The notes beneath the pieces are model-generated. The model did not search any database. It saw nothing but the letters and a program-made list of their open reading frames with translations, and had not been told where the DNA came from. Of a stretch of 64,000 bases of DNA, positions 1 to 9,706 are shown in pieces; within the stretch, counting starts at the first letter, position 1, and each line of letters begins with the position of its first letter. A program made the translations under genes and the position numbers. Origin of the DNA: Pachyseris speciosa (taxonomy: Eukaryota; Cnidaria; Anthozoa; Scleractinia; Pachyseridae); NCBI GenBank assembly GCA_016490735.1, contig JAEMWC010000097.1, positions 52,501-116,500 of the forward strand, in the 5' to 3' direction.

Positions 1-504
1 GAGTAATAACCTGTTTTTGGCTTGGATATTGTCCATTCCTCAAAGCTTGATCATAAGTGTTTTTCGAGCTTCGCTTCCAGTGGAATGCTGAGCAGTTACA
101 TGTGGGGCCAACAGCATACATACCTACATGTGGGGCCAATAATGACGATGCATACTGACCTTGTCTTGAACACCACATGCGTAACTATTTGTTGCATCTT
201 ATCGTCCCAGCTAATAAGGGACACATAATAACCAAGTATATTGACACTTTTTCAAGAAAATAACTGAAGAACGCTATACAAAAACATGTGCGATTTATAT
301 GCTGTTTCTTTTCTTCCCTTCCTCTGCTAACCAGACGGCAGTTTTTGCTAACGGGAAGCTCAGAGTCTAGAATAGAGTTTATTATTATTATATCTTATTT
401 TCTTTCCAACAAAACATTAAAACGTTTGGCTAGGTGTTGTTGCCGTTAAACGTGATCCGTTATTTCCGTCCAAGCAATATACATAAGTGGAAGACTGTTA
501 TATA

Positions 505-604
505 TTGCTGTGAAAATATATATTAAAGGCTGTCAAAATACATAAGACTGCGGCTCTAAAAGATCTAAATTAAAAAGATAAGGGAATCGAGCGAGGAAAG
601 TGAG
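505..604 (+). promoter_or_regulatory. Putative promoter of first exon 1a, copy 1
   Basis: A TATA-like 'aatatatattaaagg' lies about 90 bp before the ATG at 605, followed by a block ('ctctaaaagatctaaa', then 'gaatcgagcgaggaaagtg') that is repeated exactly before exon 1b. The further-upstream string 'ttccgtccaagcaatata' (from 465) recurs at 14777 and 62240, so a wider upstream module is also shared. Promoter function is inferred from position and conservation only. Confidence 0.4.
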
Positions 605-1140
605 ATGAAGGATCAATCAAAGATGACGACGTTTCTGATTCCTTTCACGGTGGGTTTTTATTTTCATGATTTGAGTTATTTTGGAGCCCTGATAAGTTTT
701 TTTTTTCTGCAACGTTATATCTGTTTGCAACCTTGTTTGCAAACAGCAATGTTTTCAGAGACTGATGTCGATTTGATTTCAAAAGGAAAATCAAAGTTTG
801 CTATTTTTGCTGTGAAAATATATATTAAAGGGTGTCAAAAAGCATAAGACTGCAGCTCTAAAAGATCTAAAAAGATAAGGGAATCGAGCGAGGAAAGTGA
901 GATGAAGGATCAATCAAAAATGAAGACGTTTCTGATTCCTTTCACGGTGGGTTTTTATTTGCATGATTTGAGTTATTTTGGAGCCCTGATAAGTATTTTT
1001 TTTCTGCAACGTTATATCAACACCGATCTGTTTGCAACCTTGTTTGCAAACAGCAATGTTTTCAGAGACTGATGTCGATTTGATTTCAAAACGAAAAACA
1101 AAGTTTGCTATTTTTGCCGTCAAAAGCGATACGTTATTTA
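546..1140 (+). repeat. Tandem duplication of promoter plus first exon (period ~300 bp), copy 1
   Basis: Positions 546-846 and 847-1140 are near-identical direct repeats, each with TATA-like box, ATG, short signal-peptide exon and donor. The first repeat encodes MTTFLIPFT, the second MKTFLIPFT. A third, badly decayed relative of the exon ends at 1348. The result is two alternative first exons with their own proximal promoters. The same arrangement is present in copy 2 at 17490-18084. Confidence 0.85.
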
Positions 1141-3669
1141 GTTTCCGTCGAGGCAATGCAGTCATTATAAAAGATTGGGGTGCAAAAGCCATTTAGAGGT
1201 CATGTATTGCGGTGATAGTATCAGTAAAGTACATGAAAAGAATGCAAAGCCTCTGAAAGCTACAAGAATCTATAGAGAGGTGAGTGAACATAGTATAAAC
1301 AAAGACGTCGACGTTGCTGATTAAGAAGTTTTCGATTTCAACTTTACGGTAGGTACAGTGGTTGAAGCTCTGGAAGGATCGTTATCATTACATTGTTATG
1401 AACATAGGAACAGTTTTGATGCTGAACTGGAAAGTCCAACCATTTCACCCGAAACAGAATCCAATGAATCATTCCACTGAATCATTCTGGAGGGAGGTCG
1501 TTGAAAACGTTGTTATGCATGGGAGGAACATAAAATCGAGTTAATAATCATGACGTGTGTACATGTATTTCAGAAAACGCCCGCTACATGTTACGAAAAG
1601 TTATAACCGTGCACTGTCACTGCGAGCAAAGTGCCCCCGTCCCCTACTCTCTTGGGCTGAATTGAGCGTCAGGTATTAAGCATATCTGCGGCTTTCATCA
1701 TGGACGTTGGACCAATTATCTGCTGGTTTTTGCAAATATTAAACATGTCGTTGAAAAGCCCTTGTACAAGGTTTTGAAACCTGTCTCTGCTCCAGTGAAA
1801 AACAAAGGTTGTTTGTAAACGTGGAAAAGATTAGAAGTGTGTATTATTTGGTATGGTTATTATCGCATTGCTGTTGAAAATAAACCTGGAAGAGAAATCA
1901 CACCTTTCACGAAGATGCTTTCAAATGTAGGCAGTCATAATAAATTAGTCTTGCCGCGTATAATTATGTTGTAGTTTAATTTTATCCTTGGTTCAATTTT
2001 TATTTTCCTTTGTTCTTGTGTATGGTAAAGTATGATAATTAGTACGAAACAAAAGAAAAGAAAAATTGAACCAACAACAAAATTGAACGATGACACATAT
2101 TTCTCTAAATTGAAGAGATCTTGTTTGAGCACCACTTAGAGTTTGTTGTAAAACCTGTTTCGACAGATTGTTGTCGCCTCCATTATTACCGCTGAATCAG
2201 CCCATGTTGGCCTCCGCCACTGGATGCATGATATTGGCGACCTGAAGACCAATGTACTCTCAAAACCCCAAGAACAAGGTAACTGCTAACCAACGGCGGC
2301 TCCATAGGATAATATGGTGTCATCTCATAGCAAAGAATGAGAGATACGCGTGCGCATTTCGTGGCGACATTTAAAGAAAATCACGCTAAAAATAGGACGA
2401 GTATGAATAGAGAGACCTGAGTGAACAAAATTAAATTTTTTGACATAGTCTCTCAGCTTTTGACTTTTCTACTGGTATCAATCGGATTCTGCTCCTGGAC
2501 ATCGATAGTCGTTCTTTGAAACAAAAATTACTCACTTTGCAGCTTTATCCGCCTCGGTTTTGAATGAACTTTTAAGTTGATTTTTCTTCTTTGGTAAGAA
2601 GAGTATGGCGGAATGCCGTTTCAAGCTGAATCGCCTTCAAATAAATCTTACTTTGCAAGCCCGTGCGGGAACGAAATAATAGAAATGAAGATTGAGAATC
2701 ACTGGGACAAACGTTTTAAAAAGGAATTAAATGCTGTGGTAATAAAGATGGTGGACTTGAAAGTTGAGCTCGGGATGGTCTATTTTAGTTATTATAGAAC
2801 AGGGAAGCTGGGAATTCATTTCTGCCTTATGAATAACGGAGGTATTTCTTTTATATTTTTGTTATATAGTCATAGTCTATTTGCGATCATCTGTTAGAAT
2901 GTCAGTTGCAACGATTTTTCTCAAGGATTGGCTTGAACCCTCCGTGGACCTAATAATAACAAATAATAATAATTGATAATAATAAATGATAAATAAATAT
3001 CTCCTAGGAGCATTTCGTATTTCGTCAGTAGAGATGTGAGTAGTCGCCGGCCAAAACGTCTTGCACGCCTGCGTGTTGGTGAACCTCCACTAAGCAACGG
3101 CCAATCCACAAATCACTTTTTTACCTAGCTGAGATATTGAAAACGCCTATTTTTAAGCGCTTCTCGGTCATCAAAAAATAAATTGAAAGACATAGCAAGC
3201 GAAGAAAACATCGAAACTGATGTAATTATTATTGCTGTTATTGTTATTGTTATTGTTATTGAGTTTTAAAACGTTTCTAATGCTGTGCGTGTTCAGTTCC
3301 TTCCTTGACAGTGTGCGGTGGCCCGCTTAATGGCACAAGCGGGACGTTTACTAGTCCTGGCTTCCCGAACGAATACCCTCCCGATGTGACTTGTAATTTC
3401 ACCATAGCTGTTCCACCTGGTTTCACTTTAGTTGAGACGATTACCGCTAACCTTACAGGAACAGGGTAAGTCGCTGATTTCGTGAGGAACACGACAAATT
3501 ATTTTCATACTTGACCAAATTCCTTTATTATACTAAATATGCTTCTGGTCCGAAATATCAAATGAAGAATGATTCTCGCAGCTGTGAACGCAAAAAAAGC
3601 CTGAGAAACTGATTCAGGACTTCAAGGGGCTTTGAACCCGTGACCTCGCCATACCGGTGCGATGCTCTT

Positions 3670-3704
<35 letters not shown>

Positions 3705-6023
3705 AGGTCAACTGTGGGTTCATATGTTCCCGTGAAAGAGAAGAGTGTGAATGATGTATATGAAATTATTCATATATGAACTACGGAGATGAAATCAAAT
3801 GAAGAATGATCCTCGCAGTTGCAAAAAGAAGCCTGAAAGAAGCCTTCATTTCCGCAGTTCATATATGATTTGTTTTATATACATCATTCATGGTCCGAAT
3901 TATCTTCCTTTCTACAGCGATTCTTTGACGATTTTTCAAGGGGATACGGTGGTGGCAACTATACCCCCAGTAAATGGCAAACGAAAGCGGTCAATAAATT
4001 ATGAACAGTTATTTGAAGATCTGTTTGGTGAAGATACCAGAAATTACTATGACGACCAAGACTATAAAGATTACTACTACTACGATGGAAGAAGGAAGAA
4101 AGAACCGTACTTCTACGAAAGACGGAAGAAGCAGGCCATACCGACACCGGTCACTGTGTCTATCCCTGGAAATGGCCAATTGATCAGCAATGTTTTTATG
4201 TCGGACGGCAGCGTTCAAACTAATGGATTCAGCGCTACCTTTACTGTTCAGCGAGGTGAGTGTTCCAATGATTGCTACCTGCATTAAGTAGAAACAAACA
4301 GTTCAAGAGCAAAACAATATGACATAACATTCTTCAGCCTATATTATGTCCATTATTTTACGTACCTGCTTTAAAAAACAACCTTTCACACTGATACAAC
4401 GTCAGACTTTTTTTTATTTATTTATTTATTTAGGGGAATTCAAAAGTAATACCTTATGATCATTTCTGTTTTTTTTTTTTTCGTCACTGTAAATGTTGGT
4501 CAGACGTAATCCGATCACGAGATTCCTTTTCAGTTGCCGCGCTGTAAAACTGAAAAGCCAAAGGGAGAAGAAACCTCTTTTAATAGTAATATAACATCAT
4601 CCTCACTTTGGTTTTCCGCACTGTCATGAGCTATATATTCAAGGTATAACAAAGACTAACGTTTAACTCTTCGGTTTGTTAGGTTTTTAGGTTGGTCCAG
4701 ATTGATCGGTTGATCAGACAACATTTTGGAACTTATCAGTATCAATAAGTAATCGATACCAATAAAAGATCACTTTAATCATCTTATCAAAGTAAAATAA
4801 GTTAGGATAAAAAAAATTAATGAAACACTAACTACAAATACCAGACCATTTTTAATACACCAATTTGCTAATGATCAGTTCCTGGTGAATTGTAGGTAGA
4901 TCCAGTCCTTTGTGGGGGCAAACGGTCGAAATTACAATTTCAAATTACGTCCTAAAATGGCCGTTTGCCCCCACAAAGGACTGGATCTACCCACAATTCA
5001 CCAGGAACTGATCATTACCAAAATAGTGTATTAACAGGGATTTCGTCTGCATAATTAATAGGTAGTGTCCCTACCGAGCGTGAGGTCACGTGGACAAGCT
5101 AAAAAAACAATACGAAGTACTTTCAGCATGTCAATGCACGTGACCTCGAATTCTGGGACGTGGTCGGACGCTTTCCATTCGACCAGCGAAAATTCCGAAA
5201 ATTTTGTACTTGTGATTTTGTTCAATGGAAAGCGCCCTGTTTCTCTAGCTGTTCTGTGGATGGATTCCGGGACCTCGCATGGCAGTATTGGCGAGTTTTG
5301 CCTTGTAAATAATGCAATCGGTGCAATATCTTGACAGTAGGACTGGTGGTCACAAAAGCGAAAATTACAGACCAGTGAGATCAACTTAAACTGATCAAAT
5401 AGCGTTATCCACTTCGTGCTAAAGAAGCGAACAGGAAACAGATTGGAGCAGATTGAAAGACGTGGAGTCGAAGTTTGCTGCTATTTAGGACTTTAAGATT
5501 CATGAGGCTTGTTTTTCGTCTTGAAAACTTCAACACAAAGTCGCGTATTTTTAAGTGTTGTTTCAGGGCGTTTTCTGGTTTTGCAACAGAATAAGCTGTC
5601 TTACTCAATGAAAATTGAGAGTTTTGGTCAGTTTACGGGCTGATGAAGTCTAAACAACTTGCCAATTTTGCAATAAAAATGCTTCATTTAAGCCATAGTC
5701 CGTGATTTGGGAATGTTGCAGGTTTTCAAAGGATCACACTTGGGTTGGCCAATATTTTGGTGGTCTGTAGGGAAAGAGTTAACCAATCTCCAGTTATTAG
5801 GCTAGTTTTCCTTAGTTAGTTAGTTAGTTTTTTTTTTTAATTAAGACTTTGATGTAATTTTTCACCTAGCTACACCACTGAGCGTTTGCTGTCACTTATG
5901 TCCCTTTTTTGTTCTATAGACACTGATGGAATCACAACTGATGGCAGCGAAACTGACACTGGTGGAAACACAAGCGTGAGTGGTGGGAGTAGTGGAGGAT
6001 CAAGCGACGAGGAAGAGTATTAA
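605..6023 (+). CDS. Secreted CUB-domain protein with acidic Tyr-rich insertion, copy 1 (5 exons)
   Basis: Exons inferred from splice sites and phase: 1a 605/623-649 or 1b 902/920-946 (phase 0 out), 2 2167-2278 (0 in, 1 out), 3 3312-3465 (1 in, 2 out), 4 3918-4255 (2 in, 1 out), 5 5920-6023 with TAA. The product is about 244 aa. Exons 1 and 2 together give a signal peptide, MKTFLIPFT joined to IVVASIITAES, with likely cleavage near ITA/ES. Exon 3 is the first half of a CUB domain (CGGPLNG, SPGFPNEYP, one Cys pair). Exon 4 is the second half (DSLTIFQGD ... NGFSATFTVQ), interrupted by an insertion of about 50 residues with NGKRKRS, acidic/Tyr strings such as NYYDDQDYKDYYYYDG, then RRKK and ERRKK. 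The second CUB Cys pair is absent. Exon 5 is a Thr/Ser/Gly tail ending DEEEY. An AATAAA lies at 6414. CUB proteins are extracellular binding modules; function here is unknown. Confidence is high for exons 3-5, good for 2, moderate for 1. Confidence 0.82.
1310..1348 (+). pseudogene. Decayed third copy of signal-peptide exon 1
   Basis: 'gttttcgatttcaactttacg' followed by GTAGGT aligns with the functional exon end 'gtttctgattcctttcacg' plus GTGGGT. The ATG is replaced by 'ttaag', so it cannot start translation. It keeps a better splice donor than the intact exons, which suggests an old exon-1 relic. An identical relic sits at about 18262-18300. Confidence 0.5.
2599..2841 (+). other. Possible phase 1-1 cassette exon in the CUB gene, copy 1
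   Basis: An open stretch of 80 codons between a pyrimidine-rich acceptor (ending 'cttctttggtaag') and a donor (G|GTATTT) would be phase 1 in and phase 1 out, so it could be spliced between exons 2 and 3 without changing frame. The two duplicate copies differ inside it by a single synonymous change (AAG/AAA), while intronic sequence just beyond the donor differs. The peptide (contains NKSYFASPCGNEIIEMKIEN) matches no domain I recognise. It may instead be intronic sequence open by chance. Confidence 0.28.
3560..3890 (-). mobile_element. tRNA-derived SINE in intron 3, copy 1
   Basis: On the minus strand 3695-3625 reads as a tRNA-like head: A-box 'tagctcagttggtaaga' and B-box 'gggttcaaagcc', which are RNA polymerase III promoter elements. 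The element is flanked by a 14-bp target duplication, tggtccgaaatatc at 3546-3559 and tggtccgaattatc at 3891-3904. It ends only 27 bp before exon 4, so the right target duplication supplies part of the polypyrimidine tract region of that acceptor. A tRNA-like head with a tail and a target duplication identifies a SINE rather than a working tRNA gene. Confidence 0.85.
4853..5033. mobile_element. Long near-perfect hairpin (MITE-like), copy 1
   Basis: The arms, each about 80 bp, are reverse complements of each other with few mismatches around a 25-bp loop (for example 'ggatctacccacaattcacc' on the right pairs with 'ggtgaattgtaggtagatcc' on the left). It lies in intron 4 of the CUB gene. Such a hairpin is typical of non-autonomous DNA transposons of the foldback/MITE type. 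No target duplication is certain because the outermost flanks are also complementary. Confidence 0.8.
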
Positions 6024-6420
6024 TTCCTCAGTCTCTGCTGTTCTGTCAAAGGGAAGAGTTTCCGTTTGACGCCATAGCGATGTTTAAAAAGCTTATAGCC
6101 TAATCAAGTCTCCTGTCTCCAATTTTGTATACCCTATGTCTACCCTATGAGGCAAATAATATACTAGGAGTTTTTGTCGTGTGTGTTAAGTAGTCATGAT
6201 AAGTTGTTTAAGTATTCTTAATCAGTTGTCAAGTATTGTATTTTAGTTGTCATCTCTCAGTCTAGAATTCTCTTCGTTCTTTTGCTTAGTATTGCAGTTA
6301 AAGCCTTCTTTTATTCATATAAATTCTTCACATTTTTTTTTGTCTTCTGACCATAGGCCATTTAAGACCCCGGCTTTGGTTGCTCTCATGTATTTTCCGA
6401 ATGTGTGATATGTAATAAAG

Positions 6421-6421
6421 C

Positions 6422-6460
<39 letters not shown>

Positions 6461-6483
6461 TATAAATAATAATAATAAGATAA
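6421..6483. repeat. (AAT)n microsatellite after the CUB gene, copy 1
   Basis: Immediately follows the AATAAA at 6414-6419. The tract is clearly longer here than in copy 2 (23379-23406), showing replication slippage since the duplication. Confidence 0.9.
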
Positions 6484-6779
6484 TAAAGAGACAAATGGCT
6501 TTTAAATTTGTAAGCATCAACTTAAACATTAGGTACGCAATGCGTACATGGTCGGACACGTAACAATTGCAGCAAGTAGATTGTTAAATTGAGATATATT
6601 TCAGCTGAAAATCGCTAAAATATTGAAATCAGATCGGGGGGACTGGAAAAGAGTAAGTTACCACGGGAAGCGAAATTTTTGTAGCCGTAGGTGTGCTGTC
6701 TGGAGAACTATCAGCCTACCAAGTTTCAATGGTCTCTGCTGCAAATTGACCGAGATATCTCTATTTGCATACTTGATGT

Positions 6780-6855
6780 TATACTACTACTACTACTACT
6801 ACTACTACTAGTAATAAAAATAATAATAATAATAATAATAATAGTAATAATAATA
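6780..6855. repeat. (CTA)n(AAT)n microsatellite forming the LINE tail, copy 1
   Basis: A trinucleotide run directly adjoins the 3' end of the minus-strand LINE (conserved 'aataaagtt' on the minus strand at 6862-6854). Microsatellite tails are typical of CR1/L2-type LINE 3' ends. The shorter counterpart is at 23712-23763. Confidence 0.75.
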
Positions 6856-8712
6856 AACTTTATTTCTATAGCGTCTATATCATTAGCTGTTCTAGACGCT
6901 TTACAATATTACTAAAATGCATTAAGATACAATTAAATTACAACAGAAGGCATATGAATAGTAGTACTAATAATAATAAGAATAACAAATAAATGTCCAA
7001 ACGCATAAATATATCTACATATGTAACTGCACATATAAGTGCGAAAAATAAAAATTAAAAATCTATTTGCAAATTAAGGAAAAGCCTGGTGAAATAAATA
7101 GGTCATTAATTGTTTTTTAAAGGAATTCAAAGAATTAGCATTCCTTTAAAAAGCTGGTATGCTGTTCCATAATTTATGAACTGCAATGGAAAATCTTCGA
7201 TCACCATAAGACTTTAGCTTAGATCTCGGAACATGAAGTAACTTATTCGAGCAAGAACGCAAAGGGTAAGAACTGTTACAAAAACTGAGTAAATTGGATA
7301 TATAACTTGGGGAAAAAACCATTGATAGCCTTATACACTAACAATAAAATTTTATCCTAATACGGTATCCAACCGGCAACCAATGTAAGTCAGTTAAGCT
7401 AGGTGTTATATGTTCACACTTCTTGGTGAATGTTACAATACGCGCTTCCCTATTCTGAACTAGCTGTGGGCGGTTTAAGAGAAACTTAGGTAGACCATAA
7501 AGAATCGCATTACAATAATCCAAGTTGGTAGTCACGAAATTTAATTAATAAGCATGAATACTTGCTTTAGTAGATTCCCGATCCAAATATGTTCTTATCT
7601 TACCAATATTAGTTAAATGAAAATGGCATGGCTTCCATATGTTTTTAAAGTGATCTTCCATATCATCACTAGGATTAACTATCACTCCCAGATTACGAAC
7701 AGAAGAGGACGGCTGAATAGTTTCATCCACAACACGAACAAATTCCAAAGAGGGACTGGGCCGATAGCGTGAACTGAGTAGAAGCAGTTCAGTTTTTTCT
7801 TCATTTAGCTTAAGAACATTAAAAATCATCCAATCGTTTATTTCCTGAACGCATATTTTAATACTAAACGTTTTGCTGAAGAGAGTAGATCATCGCTTCC
7901 CAATTTAAATGACACATAAAGCTGAGTGTCATCAGCATATAGATGATATGTAATGTGTCTCTTTGTAATATCAGCCACTGGTGAGGTATATAAAGCATGA
8001 AACAGAGGCCCAAGAACTGATCCCTGTGGTACACCGCAATTAAGTTCAGGTAAAGAGGATCTTAAACATTCAATCTGAACAAATTGTGAACGAGATAACA
8101 GGTAAGATGCAAACCATTCTTGTACGGAACCTGTAATGCCATAACGTTGAGACAACCTATTCAGTACTATTTCATGGGACACAGTATCAAAAGCAGCAGA
8201 TAAATCTAACATAAATAGAACAACAGCCCTATTGCTTTCGATTTCATGAAGAATAACAGTTTCAGTGGAATGATGTACTTTATAAACTGACTGAAAGGTC
8301 TCGTGTAGGTTGTTATTCGTTAGATAGTTGTTTAGCTGGTGAGCAACACTGTTCTCAATAATCTTCGATAGCGCCTTCAAATTCGAGATGGGTCCAAAGT
8401 TCTTGAATTGTAAAAAGTCCGCATCTGGATTCTAGAGCAAAGGTGATAATACCGCAGATTTCAGACACGAAGGAGAGAGAGAGAGGTTGACGGTGTAAGT
8501 AATAGTAGGCAGCAATTGGTCAATACATTTTTTAATAAAGAAGATGGTAATGGATCCAAGACACAGGACTTCGAAAGCAGTGTTGCAGCCAGTTCCCGGA
8601 TGTCATCAAGTTTCATCTCGGGTATGAGGATACTATTGTAATGGTTATTTTGTAAACTAACTTTAGTTTGTAAATTAATTATTGTGCATTGTGAATTTAT
8701 TTTTAATTGCAA
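6856..8712 (-). pseudogene. Decayed LINE reverse transcriptase (CR1/L2-like), copy 1
   Basis: Minus-strand frames read, from high to low coordinates, through an RT N-terminal region (LLSKSCVLDPLPSSLLKNVL, 8712-8461), RT core (LDLSAAFDTVSHEIVLNRLS, GVPQGSVLGP, catalytic YADDTQLY, 8380-7838), the thumb (SSVRNLGVIV, 7829-7545) and the C-terminal part (TNLDYCNAILYGLP, DLHWLPV, 7535-7338). Frame changes at about 8455, 7835 and 7540 and several stops make it non-functional. The endonuclease domain is missing, so it is 5' truncated. The order and motifs fit the CR1/L2 group of non-LTR retrotransposons. A segment of roughly 24 bp present in copy 2 near 25150 is deleted here. Confidence 0.85.
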
Positions 8713-9270
8713 ATACTTTAAGGGAGGGCCACAGGCTTATCGGTTTTTAACTGTAAAGCGTTACCCTCGTAAATAAATAAAATAAAGTTATTTAAGATAA
8801 ACTTTGATTGTATGTGGAAAAGGTTTTTTAGTGTCCACGAAATCGAAGCTTGCCTTCCGTATAGTAAAAATAAAGAAGATCTGAGCCTCCTTAAGAACAC
8901 GACACCCTACTGCAGAAAAGTGAAAGACTGAATTTTACCGTGGGGTGGGGTTGGGGGTTGGGGAGGGTGGGGCTAAGCACATGCTTATCCTTTCCTTGAG
9001 GGGGGGGGGGGGATTGGATACTGCGTTATACGGGATTAAGCCTTCTTAATTTTTCTTGACCAGTGAAAATACCAATAAAGTGGGTGAAATGTGAATTTTT
9101 TCTTCGTTATTTCCGTATAACGTGAACATTGAATTTTAATACATTATTGTTACTTTTTGATGTCCGTGAAACGTGCACAGGCCTCTCGCCTTTACCTCCT
9201 ATTTTCTTGCGCTGCCTTTAAAGTGCACCTAATTTTTCGCTGAAATAAAACTTTGCACCTGTTCGAAACG
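8713..9270. other. Intergenic remainder of the duplicated segment
   Basis: I see no gene. It contains an A+T-rich tract near 8775, a G-run at 8999-9012 that may be assembly-sensitive, and sequence alignable to 25600-26090 of copy 2 with indels; about 80 bp around 9063-9145 are missing from copy 2. Confidence 0.6.
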
Positions 9271-9358
9271 CACTTAGGCTCGATTTGTGCGGCTCACTCG
9301 GGTCCAGCGGGCTTAAAGCCCGGACCCGAGTGAGCAGCGGAAATCGAGCCTAAGTGCT
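9271..9358. mobile_element. Hairpin MITE present only in duplication copy 1
   Basis: 'gcacttaggctcgattt' at the left is the exact reverse complement of 'aaatcgagcctaagtgc' at the right, with 'ctcactcgggtcc' pairing to 'ggacccgagtgag' inside. Copy 2 has only a short 'accaaa' at the equivalent place (about 26090), so the element inserted after the duplication or was lost from copy 2. Confidence 0.8.
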
Positions 9359-9382
9359 AACACCATAGGGAGACAATGGACG

Positions 9383-9551
9383 ACAAATCAAATCAAATAA
9401 CTTTATTTATACACGGTGTTCTTACAGTTACACTGGGTCATGACTACTTAAAAATACTATAGTTACAAAAGTTTAAACTGCTTTCTAAAATACTTCTAAA
9501 GTACTAGTTATAGAATACAAAGCATAATTATCTAAAACTACGATAACTTAG
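9383..9551 (-). mobile_element. LINE 3' tail fragment, copy 1
   Basis: Matches 26112-26283 of copy 2, where it continues into LINE coding sequence. It starts with short 'aaatc' repeats, the microsatellite tail of a minus-strand LINE. The duplication boundary lies inside this fragment. Confidence 0.7.
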
Positions 9552-9706
9552 GCGCGGTTAATACGTCGCATTTCTGCCGTGTCGAATTCAATTAAACATC
9601 ATCCAGTTAACGAAGAAAGCGCTTGCCAAACCACACGAGCATTTCTCTCGCAACCCATTTCGCTGTTTTTAACATCCAAACGCTGATTCTTACCGGTTCA
9701 AACAAA

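Larger units (their letters stand above)
1..9551. repeat. Segmental duplication, copy 1 (gene-bearing)
   Basis: This segment is colinear with 16942-26283 in the same orientation. The offset is 16,941 at the left edge, 16,950-16,952 through the gene, and about 16,732 at the right edge, the drift being due to indels. Exons are almost identical; introns and the LINE differ by scattered substitutions, microsatellite length changes and small indels. The left limit lies outside the window. The right limit is sharp: after the shared 'cgataacttag' the two copies become unrelated, inside the 3' tail of a LINE. The copies are separated by 7.4 kb of sequence that is not duplicated at this identity. Confidence 0.97.

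Noticed and set aside
1362..1544. Sixty-codon frame identical in both duplicates
   Set aside because: No splice context of compatible phase and no recognisable domain; identity is expected from the recent duplication.
1935..2135. Pyrimidine-bounded hydrophobic stretch near 1963-2021 as a possible alternative signal exon
   Set aside because: It would be phase 0 in and phase 2 out and so cannot join the phase-1 CUB exon; the exon at 2167-2278 fits better and has a homologue at 59.2 kb.
3625..3695. Functional tRNA gene
   Set aside because: A- and B-boxes are good, but the segment is inside a SINE with a target duplication and is duplicated with a damaged B-box region in copy 2.
5055..5384. Overlapping frames on both strands of intron 4, kept in both duplicates
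   Set aside because: Preserved only because the duplication is young; no acceptor/donor fit to the gene and no domain.
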